From: Xylanibacter rarus
GTDB lineage: Bacteria > Bacteroidota > Bacteroidia > Bacteroidales > Bacteroidaceae
DNA length: 43,981 nt
Assembly (NCBI RefSeq): GCF_001275135.1
Contig: NZ_LFQU01000027.1
Coordinates: forward strand, 1-43,981
Direction: 5' to 3'
This document shows, piece by piece, positions 24,727-33,500 of this stretch. The notes under the pieces are model-generated. The model did no database searches. It saw only the letters and a list, made by a program, of their open reading frames with translations, and had not been told where the DNA came from. The position numbers and the translations under genes were made by a program. Positions within the stretch are counted from its first letter, which is position 1. Every line of letters begins with the position of its first letter.

Positions 24727-25686
24727 TCAGTAAACAAGTTCAACATTGTCTATCCACAGAGTGTTTCCTGGTGATCCGATGTATGCACCGCCGTGGCTCG
24801 ACGAGAATTGCAGCATCAGATGCGTAGGCGCAGTGCCTTGGGGAGCCCATCCCGTCTCAACCACGGGCACGCTCTTGCCCTTGCTGTTGCGTGCATAGTC
24901 GGTCTTGCGCAGCCCCATGGTCCTTGCGTCATAGCTAGGATTGTTCCTTATGTCGCCGTAAAGTATCTGATATGTGGCGTTGTTCACCCATCCGTTGGTG
25001 CTTGTCCCGTATTTCACTACGAGCGTGCCCACTCTTTCGGCCGTGATGTTCCCCTTGCTGTCCTCATGCCTCTTCTGCAGATACAGCACGGTTATGGCGT
25101 AGTCCTTGCCAGCCACGGTAGAACTCTTGCTGAATCCGGTCTGCTTTATTCTGTTGGCCGTGCCGGCCACCTTCACCCTATAGTCGTAGCGCAGCGCCTT
25201 GGGCCTGCCCGTAAAGTGTATACCGTTGTTCATGGCCTTTGGTCCGTCCTTGGTTCCGGTTATCGGCTCCTTCATGTCTCCCAGGAAGATAGAGCCTGCC
25301 GCCAGCACCTTGATGTTCATAAGGCCCATCACCTTGACGCTCTCGATGTGAGTAGTCAGCTTGGCGCAATATCCGCTGCCGTGCTTGTCGCGGTAGACCG
25401 AGTTGTTGGTCTTTACCACCCCCATGACCTTTGCCATCACGTTAGACGTGCCCCAAGGCGAACCTCCGCCGTTGACGTAAGGCTTGTTGCCGCTTATGGT
25501 GCGGCTTGGTCCTATCTCATACAGCGTCTTTGTCTGTCCCCCGATGATTGCAGATTCCTCTATCTTACGTATGGTCCAATTGTCCATATTGCCATAGCGA
25601 ATGGGGACAACCTTCTCTGTGGCAGACGCCGGCAGGGTCAGCAGGATGACTAATGCCAGCATGAGGTTATTACATTTATGTTTCAT
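24727..25686 (-). CDS. Secreted PCMD-domain protein
   Basis: 319-residue exported protein. The signal peptide is LMLALVILLTLPASA. The mature part follows the PCMD (putative carbohydrate metabolism domain) pattern closely: NWTIRKIEESAIIGG, LYEIGP, SPWGTSNVMAKVMGV, GYCAKLTTHIESVKVMG, AAGSIFLGD, EPITGTKDGPKAM, RPKALRYDYRVKV, and a C-terminal LWIDNVELVY. PCMD proteins occur near polysaccharide-use loci in Bacteroidota and are thought to bind or process sugars, but no activity is established. No T9SS-like tail or lipobox is evident. It is the first gene of a likely two-gene unit with the outer membrane barrel protein. Confidence 0.85.
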   Translation of the reverse strand: MKHKCNNLMLALVILLTLPASATEKVVPIRYGNMDNWTIRKIEESAIIGGQTKTLYEIGPSRTISGNKPYVNGGGSPWGTSNVMAKVMGVVKTNNSVYRDKHGSGYCAKLTTHIESVKVMGLMNIKVLAAGSIFLGDMKEPITGTKDGPKAMNNGIHFTGRPKALRYDYRVKVAGTANRIKQTGFSKSSTVAGKDYAITVLYLQKRHEDSKGNITAERVGTLVVKYGTSTNGWVNNATYQILYGDIRNNPSYDARTMGLRKTDYARNSKGKSVPVVETGWAPQGTAPTHLMLQFSSSHGGAYIGSPGNTLWIDNVELVY

Positions 25687-25694
25687 AATGGTGG

Positions 25695-25702
25695 CAAATA
25701 TA
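25695..25702 (-). promoter_or_regulatory. Candidate -7 element of the PCMD gene
   Basis: Minus-strand TATATTTG matches TAnnTTTG, but no TTG lies at the right distance and the leader would be only a few bases. Either the transcript is nearly leaderless or the match is chance. Confidence 0.35.
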
Positions 25703-25889
25703 TGAAAACTTTATTGTCTAAAAAAGTTTTTGAAGTGTTTTTGACTGTTAGAAGCTCCAAATGTGTGTATTATTTTGCAGTGAAAAACATTATTTAACTT
25801 TTAGTATACGATTATTCCACATCCGGCCCTATGACACAATACCAGGCCGCACAGGATTAAAAGCGAGCCGCGTATTACGGTGCATATCG

Positions 25890-25919
25890 TTTAACCAAAA
25901 TCTGTCGATTTGGGTTAAA
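25890..25919. repeat. Inverted repeat, 13-bp arms with one mismatch
   Basis: TTTAACCAAAATC (25890-25902) and GATTTGGGTTAAA (25907-25919) pair with one mismatch around TGTC. It lies about 200 nt upstream of the PCMD start codon and may be a binding site for a dimeric regulator. Confidence 0.5.
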
Positions 25920-26097
25920 AGTTAAAAATGAAAAACATCTCCGAAAAAGCGGAAGCCTCTACGCTCAAGATAAAGCCTAAATAAGACAGAACGATGAAGA
26001 CGGATTTAGGCAGAAAAACATTCAATAACAAACTCATCGGGCATGCTGTTCAGGAGCCACAAGACAGCTGCCTGCTGACGCCGGAAACAGGGATATA

Positions 26098-26131
26098 CAA
26101 AAAGAGGCTGAAAATCGTAACATTTTCAGCC
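26098..26131 (-). terminator. Hairpin with T-run on the minus strand
   Basis: GGCTGAAAAT (26106-26115) pairs perfectly with ATTTTCAGCC (26122-26131) around CGTAAC. On the minus strand it continues into CTCTTTTTG. It could end transcripts coming from the Na+/Pi symporter gene, although it lies more than 400 nt beyond that stop codon. A further 7-bp stem (GCAATTC/GAATTGC) lies near 26171-26190. Confidence 0.55.
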
Positions 26132-26215
26132 ACTTTTCATTAACAGAAGATTGTTTTGTGATAAATATTCAGCAATTCTTTAAGGAATTGCCGCCGATTT
26201 ACTTTCAGACTGTTA

Positions 26216-26268
26216 GTGGGCCGTTTATGGTGCAAAAGTGGGGCACTTTTGCACCGTAAACGGCCCAC
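26216..26268. repeat. Long hairpin, 24-bp arms, 5-nt loop
   Basis: The arms at 26216-26239 and 26245-26268 pair over 24 positions with a single T/C difference that remains a G-U pair in RNA; the loop is GGGGC. The right arm runs into TTTTC. The core GTTTACGGTGCAAAA is found again at 34079-34093 in another intergenic region, so this belongs to a dispersed element rather than being only a terminator. Confidence 0.75.
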
Positions 26269-26568
26269 TTTTCATGCGCAAGTCATAGGTTAATTTTGCC
26301 TGTACGGCATGGCTGACGCAACATGGCGCAGCCACACACGCCAACGATTTGGTACGCAGCAGCGGCGCACCGTTCTACCGGCTGACAACATGCCTGCCGA
26401 TGCCGCACAAAAAAGGCCGTCGGCACTGCCTCCGGCAAATGTATGATGCCGGAAGACAATACGGACGGCCGTATAGCGTGTGTATAAGTCCGACCAGAGC
26501 GGCATGCCCTGGCCGGACCTTGTTATTGCTAATGCCATGCCCATGCCGCCGCGGCGGCCGTGTCATGG
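26269..26568. other. GC-rich spacer after the symporter gene
   Basis: About 300 nt without a recognisable gene. It includes a 14-bp perfect palindrome, GCCGCCGCGGCGGC, at 26545-26558. Reading frames here have no signal sequence, family motif or plausible start context. Confidence 0.45.
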
Positions 26569-28263
26569 TCAGGCTTCTCTCTGCTTTGTACCCATTCGGG
26601 CCTCAACAACGTTGATAACATAGTCACCAAGCTTCTCGCACTCACATATTATGTCCATATACATCGTGCCGATGGCGTAGGTGTACTCATGACTGTTCAC
26701 GTCGTTGATGTTCTGGCTCTTCAGCTGGTTGCGGTAGTTGTTAATCTCGTTCTCTATGTTGAACGAGCGGTTAACGTCGAGCTTGTCCTTGCGTCCCGAG
26801 AGCATGATGTTCATCTGCGTCAGACTGTCGTCGGTAAGTTCAAACATCTGGTGCAGGTGTTCATACTGGCTTTCGGTGAAGTCTTCCTTGCCCTTAAACT
26901 TTCTGCTGATGTTGCGGGCAATGTTGTAGCAGCTGTCGCCGATACTCTCAATCTCCGATATCTCCCTGAGCATGGCCCTTATCCTGGCCTTGGTCTCGTC
27001 GCTGAGGTGGGCGTCGCTCACGCTGTCGAGATATTTGGCAATCTCTATCTCCATGTTGTCGCTGATGCCCTCATACTTCTCAATTCTGGTAAAGAGCTTC
27101 GTGAAGGCCGTGTCGTTGGTGGTGTTGAGCAGCTCGCGCACAAATCCGAACATGCGCTGTATGCGCTCAGCAAAGAGTATAATCTCCTTCTGTGCCTCGA
27201 GCACCGACAGCTCCGGCGTCTCCATGATGCTGTTGCCGCCGATGTAGCGCAGGCGGAACTCCTCTTCCTCGTCGTTGGTGCGGGGCTTGATGAGCCAGCA
27301 GACAAGTTTCTCAATCTGCGGTATGAACCATATAAGTATAAAGGTGTTGCAGATGTTGAACGACGTATGGAACGCTGCCAGCACGACAGAAAGCTTTATT
27401 GGGTTGAGGTCGTGCGACTGCGGGTCGTAGTTGACAAAGTTGCAGACGAGGTCGACAAACGGATAGAACACGCACAGCACCCACAGTACGCCGAACACGT
27501 TGAACACCAGATGGGCAAGCGCAGCCCTGCGCGCCTGTGTGTTGGCTCCGAGTGCGGCCAGGTTGGCCGTGGCGGTAGTACCGATGTTCTCGCCCATCAC
27601 GAGCGCTATACCCAGATATATGGGCAGCACGCCGCTCGAACAGAGCACCATGGTGATGGCCATCAGGGCGGCCGACGACTGCAGGATGCAGGTCAGCACG
27701 GTGCCGATAAGAAGGAATACGATTATTGTTATGTAGCTGTTAGTGTCGAACGAACTGAAAAACTCTAACAGAGCCTGATTGTGGCCAAGGTCCATCTCCT
27801 TGCCCGTGTCGCTGAGAATTGCCAGCGAGAAGAACATGAAGGCTATGCCGAAGAGGAAGTCGCCTATGTAGCGATGGCGCCGGGTGTAGATTAGCAGGAT
27901 GCCGACAATAAAGGCAGGGAACACCACATCGGTGAAGTTGAACGAGAATCCGAGGCTCATGATCCATGCCGTAAGCGTAGTTCCAATGTTGGCTCCCATA
28001 ATAATTGATATGGCCTGAGCCAATGTCAAGAGTCCGGCGTTGACAAACGATACTGTCATTACCGTCGTGGCCGACGACGACTGCACTGAGCAAGTTACGA
28101 ACATACCGGTGAGCATTCCGGTAAACCTGTTTTTAGTCATCGTGCCGAGGATGTGGCGCAACTGTGAGCCTGCCATCTTCTGCAGAGCTTCGCTCATGCC
28201 TTTCATACCGTAGATAAGAAGGGCTAATGCTCCAATAATCTTAAAAAAAATCCAAATCGACAT
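26569..28263 (-). CDS. Na+/phosphate symporter with PhoU-like C-terminal domain
   Basis: 564 residues, the NptA/YjbB type. The membrane part (about residues 1-335) has the two inverted QSS motifs of the Na/Pi cotransporter family: VQSSSATTVMTVSFVNAG and LQSSAALMAITMVLCSSG, each followed by a GANIGTT or GENIGTT loop. The C-terminal part (about 345-555) is helical and resembles PhoU (ERIQRMFGFVRELLNTTND, ARIRAMLREISEIESIGDSCYNIARNISRK). The protein probably imports or exports phosphate using the sodium gradient. It is transcribed alone, divergent from the nucleoside kinase gene. ATG 28263 gives the usual start MSIWIFFKIIGALALLIYGM. Confidence 0.92.
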   Translation of the reverse strand: MSIWIFFKIIGALALLIYGMKGMSEALQKMAGSQLRHILGTMTKNRFTGMLTGMFVTCSVQSSSATTVMTVSFVNAGLLTLAQAISIIMGANIGTTLTAWIMSLGFSFNFTDVVFPAFIVGILLIYTRRHRYIGDFLFGIAFMFFSLAILSDTGKEMDLGHNQALLEFFSSFDTNSYITIIVFLLIGTVLTCILQSSAALMAITMVLCSSGVLPIYLGIALVMGENIGTTATANLAALGANTQARRAALAHLVFNVFGVLWVLCVFYPFVDLVCNFVNYDPQSHDLNPIKLSVVLAAFHTSFNICNTFILIWFIPQIEKLVCWLIKPRTNDEEEEFRLRYIGGNSIMETPELSVLEAQKEIILFAERIQRMFGFVRELLNTTNDTAFTKLFTRIEKYEGISDNMEIEIAKYLDSVSDAHLSDETKARIRAMLREISEIESIGDSCYNIARNISRKFKGKEDFTESQYEHLHQMFELTDDSLTQMNIMLSGRKDKLDVNRSFNIENEINNYRNQLKSQNINDVNSHEYTYAIGTMYMDIICECEKLGDYVINVVEARMGTKQREA

Positions 28264-28314
28264 ATTTTAATTTAATTTATCATGTCATGTTGCGATGTGA
28301 TGCGAAAAACGGAG

Positions 28315-28322
28315 TATCTTTA
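28315..28322 (+). promoter_or_regulatory. Candidate -7 element of the nucleoside kinase
   Basis: TATCTTTA lies 28 nt before ATG 28351, with TTG 22 nt further upstream. This position suits translation from 28351, the start of the TGS-like segment, better than from 28452. Confidence 0.45.
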
Positions 28323-28350
28323 CGAGCGTAAATCGTTTAACCGCATGGAT

Positions 28351-28451
28351 ATGAAACAAACAATTCAAATACGTTGCAAAAATAATAAAAAATTAAAAAT
28401 TTTGCAATAGGAAGTACACTTTCTGATGTTTTTCGTGAATTTAATCTCGAA
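28351..28451 (+). pseudogene. Out-of-frame N-terminal (TGS-like) segment of the nucleoside kinase
   Basis: ATG 28351 reads MKQTIQIRCKNNKKLK and then meets a TAG at 28408. A shift of one base at the run TTAAAAATTTT (28393-28403) would join it to NFAIGSTLSDVFREFNLE, which runs without interruption into the kinase reading frame at 28452. The joined product of 553 residues has the N-terminal shape (RCKNN..., IGSTL-D-F) that I recall for Bacteroidota nucleoside kinases with a TGS-like head. Restoring frame needs one extra A in the A5 run. This could be a real mutation, a frameshift during expression or a sequencing error. Confidence 0.7.
28377..28407 (-). promoter_or_regulatory. Promoter of the Na+/Pi symporter
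   Basis: On the minus strand TTG (28407-28405), 20 nt, then TATTTTTG (28384-28377), a perfect -7 box. The leader to ATG 28263 would be about 108 nt. The same bases form an 8-bp inverted repeat, TTGCAAAA/TTTTGCAA (28374-28381 and 28400-28407), and overlap the displaced 5' coding part of the kinase gene. Confidence 0.55.
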
Positions 28452-30011
28452 ATGGATTACGGCCCCATCAGCGCAAAAGTAAACAACAAGGTGGAGGGGC
28501 TCAACTACAGAGTGTACCACAGCAAGGATGTTGAATTTCTTGACATAAGGTCGGCCTCAGGCTCGCGAGCCTACACGCGCACACTGTTCTTCGTGCTGTG
28601 CAAGGCCGCGCATGACGTGTGGCCGGGAGCCGAGGTGGTGATAGACATACCAGTGTCTAACGGCTACTACTGCAACATCAACATAGGACGACCACTCACC
28701 GAGGCCGACGCCGACGCGCTGCGCTCGCGAATGCAGCAGATTATCGACGACGCGCTGCCCATACGCCGCCACGAATGCACCACGGAAGAGGCCATCGGCA
28801 TGTTCTCCGAGATGGGCATGGACTCTAAGGTTAAGCTGCTAAAAAGCGTAGGCTCGCTCTACACCACATACTACGAAATAGACGGATACAAGGACTATTA
28901 TTACGGCACGCTGCTCACCAACACGCGCCAGCTGTATCTCTTCGGCCTCGAGAAGTATTACGACGGCATGCTGCTGCGCATACCTCTGCGCGACGACCCG
29001 TCGCGTCTGGGCGACCTGATAAGGCAGGACAAGATGTTCGAGATATTCAAGGAGCACCACCGCTGGCAGAAGATTCTGGAAATGAGCACCGTGGGCGACT
29101 TTAACGACGCCGTAAAGAACGGCCACTCTACCGACCTTATCAACGTGTCGGAAGCCCTTCAGGAGAAGAAGATATCGCAGATTGCCGACATGATAGCGGC
29201 GCGCAAGGGCGTAAGAGTGGTGCTGATATCGGGCCCGTCGTCGAGCGGCAAGACAACGTTCTGCAAGCGTCTGTCCATACAGTTGCTCACGTGCGGCATC
29301 AAGCCTGTGCAGATTTCTTTGGACGACTATTTCGTCAACCGTGAGCTTACGCCTAAGGACGACAAGGGCGACTACGACTACGAGAGTCTCTATGCGCTCA
29401 ACATCCCGCTGCTCAACGAGCAGCTCAACGCGCTCTTTGCGGGCGAGGAGGTTGAGCTGCCGCGCTACAACTTCCAGTCGGGACGCAGCGAAAAGAGCGG
29501 ACGCAGGCTGAAACTGCTGCCCGACAACGTGCTCGTAGTGGAAGGCATCCACGCACTCAACCCCGAACTCACGGCCAAAATACCAGAGGAACAGAAGTTC
29601 CGCGTGTATGCATCGGCACTGACAACCATACTGCTCGACACGCACAACTATATACCGACGACCGACAACCGACTGCTGCGCCGCATCATACGCGACTACA
29701 AATACCGCGGTGTGAGCGCCGCCGAGACCATACGCCGCTGGCCGAGCGTGCGTGCCGGCGAGAACAAGTGGATATTCCCCTATCAGGAGAATGCCGACGT
29801 GATGTTCAACTCTGCCCTGCTCTTCGAGCTTGCCGTCATAAAGAGCCAGGCCGAACCGCTGCTCGAGCTTGTGCCAGAGAACATGGAGGAGCACGCCGAG
29901 GCCTACCGCCTGCTGAAGTTCCTCAAGTATATCGCCCCGATACCCAACCGCCAGCTGCCGCCTACGTCGCTGCTGCGCGAGTTCCTGGGCGGCAGTTCGT
30001 TCAAGTACTGA
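28452..30011 (+). CDS. Nucleoside (uridine-type) kinase
   Basis: 519-residue intact reading frame. Residues about 1-200 resemble the threonyl-tRNA synthetase second additional domain (SAKVNNKVEGLNYRVYHSKDVEFLD at the start, RIHD-like helices later). The P-loop kinase domain begins at about residue 255 with VVLISGPSSSGKTTFCKRLS, followed by QISLDDYFVNRE and LVVEGIHALNP, the Walker A, Asp-containing and Walker B-like motifs of the uridine kinase/phosphoribulokinase family. It presumably phosphorylates uridine or cytidine in pyrimidine salvage. ATG 28452 is internal to the family alignment: a further 33 or so N-terminal residues are encoded just upstream but out of frame. As it stands the TGS-like head is missing; the kinase part is complete. 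Confidence 0.88.
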   Translation: MDYGPISAKVNNKVEGLNYRVYHSKDVEFLDIRSASGSRAYTRTLFFVLCKAAHDVWPGAEVVIDIPVSNGYYCNINIGRPLTEADADALRSRMQQIIDDALPIRRHECTTEEAIGMFSEMGMDSKVKLLKSVGSLYTTYYEIDGYKDYYYGTLLTNTRQLYLFGLEKYYDGMLLRIPLRDDPSRLGDLIRQDKMFEIFKEHHRWQKILEMSTVGDFNDAVKNGHSTDLINVSEALQEKKISQIADMIAARKGVRVVLISGPSSSGKTTFCKRLSIQLLTCGIKPVQISLDDYFVNRELTPKDDKGDYDYESLYALNIPLLNEQLNALFAGEEVELPRYNFQSGRSEKSGRRLKLLPDNVLVVEGIHALNPELTAKIPEEQKFRVYASALTTILLDTHNYIPTTDNRLLRRIIRDYKYRGVSAAETIRRWPSVRAGENKWIFPYQENADVMFNSALLFELAVIKSQAEPLLELVPENMEEHAEAYRLLKFLKYIAPIPNRQLPPTSLLREFLGGSSFKY

Positions 30012-30046
30012 TGCCGTTGCTTATAGCACTATTTCAATAAAAAACA

Positions 30047-30100
30047 AAATAGCCGGATGTCTTTATACATATATTTAATAAAGACGTCCGGCTATTTCTT
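30047..30100 (+). terminator. Rho-independent terminator of the nucleoside kinase
   Basis: 20-nt arms at 30047-30066 and 30078-30097 pair with one G-U, built around AATAGCCGGA and TCCGGCTATT. T-rich sequence follows on the plus strand and A-rich sequence precedes the stem, so it may work in both directions. Confidence 0.88.
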
Positions 30101-30424
30101 TGCATACGTCATATGCAATACTACGAGCTGATGGCTGAAGACGCATTGCAGCCACGCCGACAGGCTGTTCTCTCCACACTAACAGTGCCGGCTCTGTCAT
30201 GACGGTTCGGCATACTGCATGTCCGGCTGTCGGTCATAAGCCAATCTCCGTCTGCCGCCAGCCTTGCCGACACAGCACGAGGGCGGCTGTCTTACCCATA
30301 ATACTTTCTGCCTGAAACATCATGCCCGCATCCAAACTGGGATGCCTATAACGCATCTGTCTTTAAAATCTTCCGTTTAATTCGCATTTATTACTGATTA
30401 AGCAACATAAAACAGGGGCTTTTT
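30101..30424. other. Intergenic region, nothing recognised
   Basis: About 320 nt of mixed composition between the kinase terminator and the regulatory region of the next gene. I see no gene, repeat or convincing hairpin. Confidence 0.5.
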
Positions 30425-30448
30425 ACTTCATATTGATACATATGAAGT
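30425..30448. repeat. 9-bp inverted repeat upstream of a secreted-protein gene
   Basis: ACTTCATAT (30425-30433) and ATATGAAGT (30440-30448) pair perfectly around TGATAC. It lies about 40 nt upstream of a candidate -7 box, a position suited to an activator site. Confidence 0.5.
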
Positions 30449-30489
30449 GAAAACGGCAGGATATTTTAAAGAAAATAACAACATTTATT

Positions 30490-30497
30490 TAAATTTG
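30490..30497 (+). promoter_or_regulatory. Candidate -7 element of the large secreted protein
   Basis: TAAATTTG matches TAnnTTTG, 63 nt before ATG 30561. No TTG occurs at the usual upstream distance. Confidence 0.45.
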
Positions 30498-30560
30498 CAA
30501 ATGACAGACACTTTGTTACCTCGAAGTATCATATTATGTTTAATTTAAATTGTTATACTC

Positions 30561-33500
30561 ATGAGAAAGACGTTACTTTTATTGGCTGTTGCACTTGCAA
30601 CATTTGCTGAAAATGCATGGGCAGACAAAAGCTTTAAGACATTACCGGAGTTAACTTACGGAGTGGCGATTTCACCCAACGGACAATATCTTGTAGGAGT
30701 GAATCCCTCATACATGGTTGACGGCTCTTATTCTGTCAGCTATCTGTATGACACCAACACAGGTGAGACACAGTGGCTTACCGAGTTTGACCAAAACGAC
30801 TTCAGCAAGTCAGGAGAATTTAAGGCCGTAAACGACGCCGGCGTGATTTGCGGATCATCAAAGGACCCGGATCTTCTCATAACTTACTCTGACATGTTTG
30901 GCACTGAAACCAGACCTGCCAACTCTGCCGCGATATGGAAAGACGGCAAATGCACGCTTCTTTACTACGGCGATTTCGACACATCTAAGTTTAAAATCCT
31001 AGGCGACGGTTCACAGGCTACAGACATCTCGGCCGACTCAAAGACCGTCTGCGGATATATCAGCACAGACAATGCCGCATCATTCTATCCATGTATGTGG
31101 AAAGAGGGCAACGACGGCAAATGGACTCTCGAGTGGCTCGCATTACCTGAAGATGCAAAAGGCGGAAGACCTTACTTCATCTCTGACGACGGCACAGCTA
31201 TTGTAGGAACCATAACAGACGCTACAAACAACCAAAAGGTGGCATTATGGAAAGACGGCAAATGCACTATCGTGACAGACGAACAAATCGGATGGGAAAC
31301 ATCAGGCTACGGGGGACAGGTGAAAATACTGTCAATGAGCCCTAACGGCAAGTTCATCGTGGCCAAAAGTTCAGGTCAAATAGTGTTTATATATAATTTT
31401 GAAGCCAATGAAGGACGCAAAATTCCCGCCTTCGATACAGCAGCAAACATAGAACATGCAGCCGTAGACAACAACGGTAACGTAGTGGCTGCCTATAACT
31501 ATGGCTCTATATTCTTCGGCGGAGATGTATATACACGCCCGTTCTGGTACTCATACAAGGAGGACCGCAACCTCGACTTCCCTTACTATATGCAGCTGTT
31601 TGCCAGCGGAGTTACTCCCGACTTCACATTTGAGTATGGCGAGAAGACACAGGCTGTGCCCATGGCTATATCTGCCGACGGCAACGTAATAGTAGGAAAC
31701 ATCGACATCTATGCTGCCGTAGGACAGAAGGCTAAATGCTGGATTCTGAAATCAGAAAGATACGACGTGTCTATCCCTGTAACCCCGTCAGGACTCTCTG
31801 CCAAGTCGGAGGCTTTAGGACAGGTTACGCTGACATGGGCAAAGGACGAGACTAAATATGAAGACCTGACCCTGAAGTCATACAACATCTACCGCGACGG
31901 CAAAAAGGTTGCCAACGTTACAGCCGACAAGCCGATGACTCTGACCGAGAACAACGTTCCGGCAGGACACCCGGGCTATGCCGTTGAAGCAGTGTTCGAG
32001 ACAGCAGAGGGCGGCGAGATGCTTTCGCCAAAGTCAAACATTCTGAAGGCTTCTGTGCCCGACACATACGACATGCCTCTGTTCGACGACTTCTCGTCAA
32101 ACTCTCTTGAGACTAACTACTGGGAAGTTGTAAAAGAATACGGCGATCCTACTGACGCAATGTGGGGCGTCATGCAAGACTACGGACTGATGGGCAGCAG
32201 CATTTCTTATATGGTAATCTCACAGCAGCCTTATTCAGGAAGCCTCATATCACGCCCGCTCGACGCCACAAAGGCAGAATCAGTAAGCCTGTCGTTCTTC
32301 ATGCAGATGGCACCGCTGAACTCCGTAGACCAAGATCTCGAGAAAGACTCTATCAGCGTTGACATCTCTACCGACTTCGGAAAGACATGGAAGGAGATAA
32401 AGGCATGGTCGCTGAAAGACATCTATGCACAATACAGCTACAACGTAATTAACCTTGACATCTCTGCCGGAACAACAGGCAAAATCTTCCAGCTGCGTCT
32501 GCGCAAGCACGGACAGGGCGTTGCTCAATACATGATGTACGTAGACAACCTGAGGATTGAGGCCGGAGGCTCTGGCTCAAAGGCTCCAGCCGGACTTACA
32601 GGCACACTGGGCAAAGACGGCAAGTCGCTCTCACTGATGTGGCAGAACCTCTCAGGCGCTTACCAGCTCAACTACATCAACGATCCTTCTTTCATCAACA
32701 AATACACCATAGGCAACGAAGGCAAGGAACTTATTGCCGCCAACAAGTTTGAACCTGAAGACCTGGCTGCATACAAGGGCAAATATCTCTCAGGCGTGCA
32801 GACAACCATCAACTACTACAGCACAGAAGAGGAAGTAAAGGGCATACACGCTTCAGTTGTAGTGTTTGAAGACGGCAAGATGGTACGCGAACAGGAAATA
32901 AAGGACATGACATACAACGAGGCTCTGACAGTTGCTCTCGACGAGCCGCTCCTCATCGACGGAACCAAAGAGCTGATGATAGGTGTTAAGATCTTCGACT
33001 ACGACGAGCAGCAGATACCTATATGCTACATTATAAGCGACAAGTTTGTTGCAGGCAAGAGCGACCTCTACTCTGAAGACAACGGCGCAAGCTGGCTGAA
33101 ACTCTCTGAATTCTACAACGAGCAGGGCACACCTGAGCAGGGCTACTGCTGCTGGGACATCACCGGATGCATCACAGACACTCCTGAACTCACACCGGTT
33201 GCAGAGGGCGATCTGTTTGCATACAACATCTACCGCGACGGCGAGCAGCTCAACGAAAGAGTAATCGACAGACTGCAGACCCGCTTCACCGATCCCGAAC
33301 CTACTGAGGACGCATGCTATCAGGTAGTTGGCTTCTTCTACGACGGAACGAAGTCAGAGGCTTCTGAGCAGTTCTGCCTCGACGACGTAACAGGCATTGA
33401 GCACAACATAGCCGACAACGTGACGATAACACGCAATGAAGGCGACAACTGCCTGACCATCAACGGCAAGTTTGACAATGCCACTCTCGTTGACATCAGC

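Noticed and set aside
23527-24774. 415-codon open frame opposite the outer membrane protein gene
   Set aside because: Antisense to a gene with signal peptide, Omp85 motifs and terminal Phe; it also runs past that gene's start without gaining any feature.
26290-26544. 84-codon frame in the GC-rich spacer after the symporter gene
   Set aside because: Cys/Arg-rich, no signal, no motif, no plausible promoter; most likely non-coding.
26560-27768. 402-codon open frame opposite the Na+/Pi symporter
   Set aside because: Antisense to a gene carrying both QSS motifs; composition is that of a shadow frame.
28839-29894. 351-codon open frame opposite the nucleoside kinase
   Set aside because: Antisense to the P-loop kinase; no independent evidence of coding.
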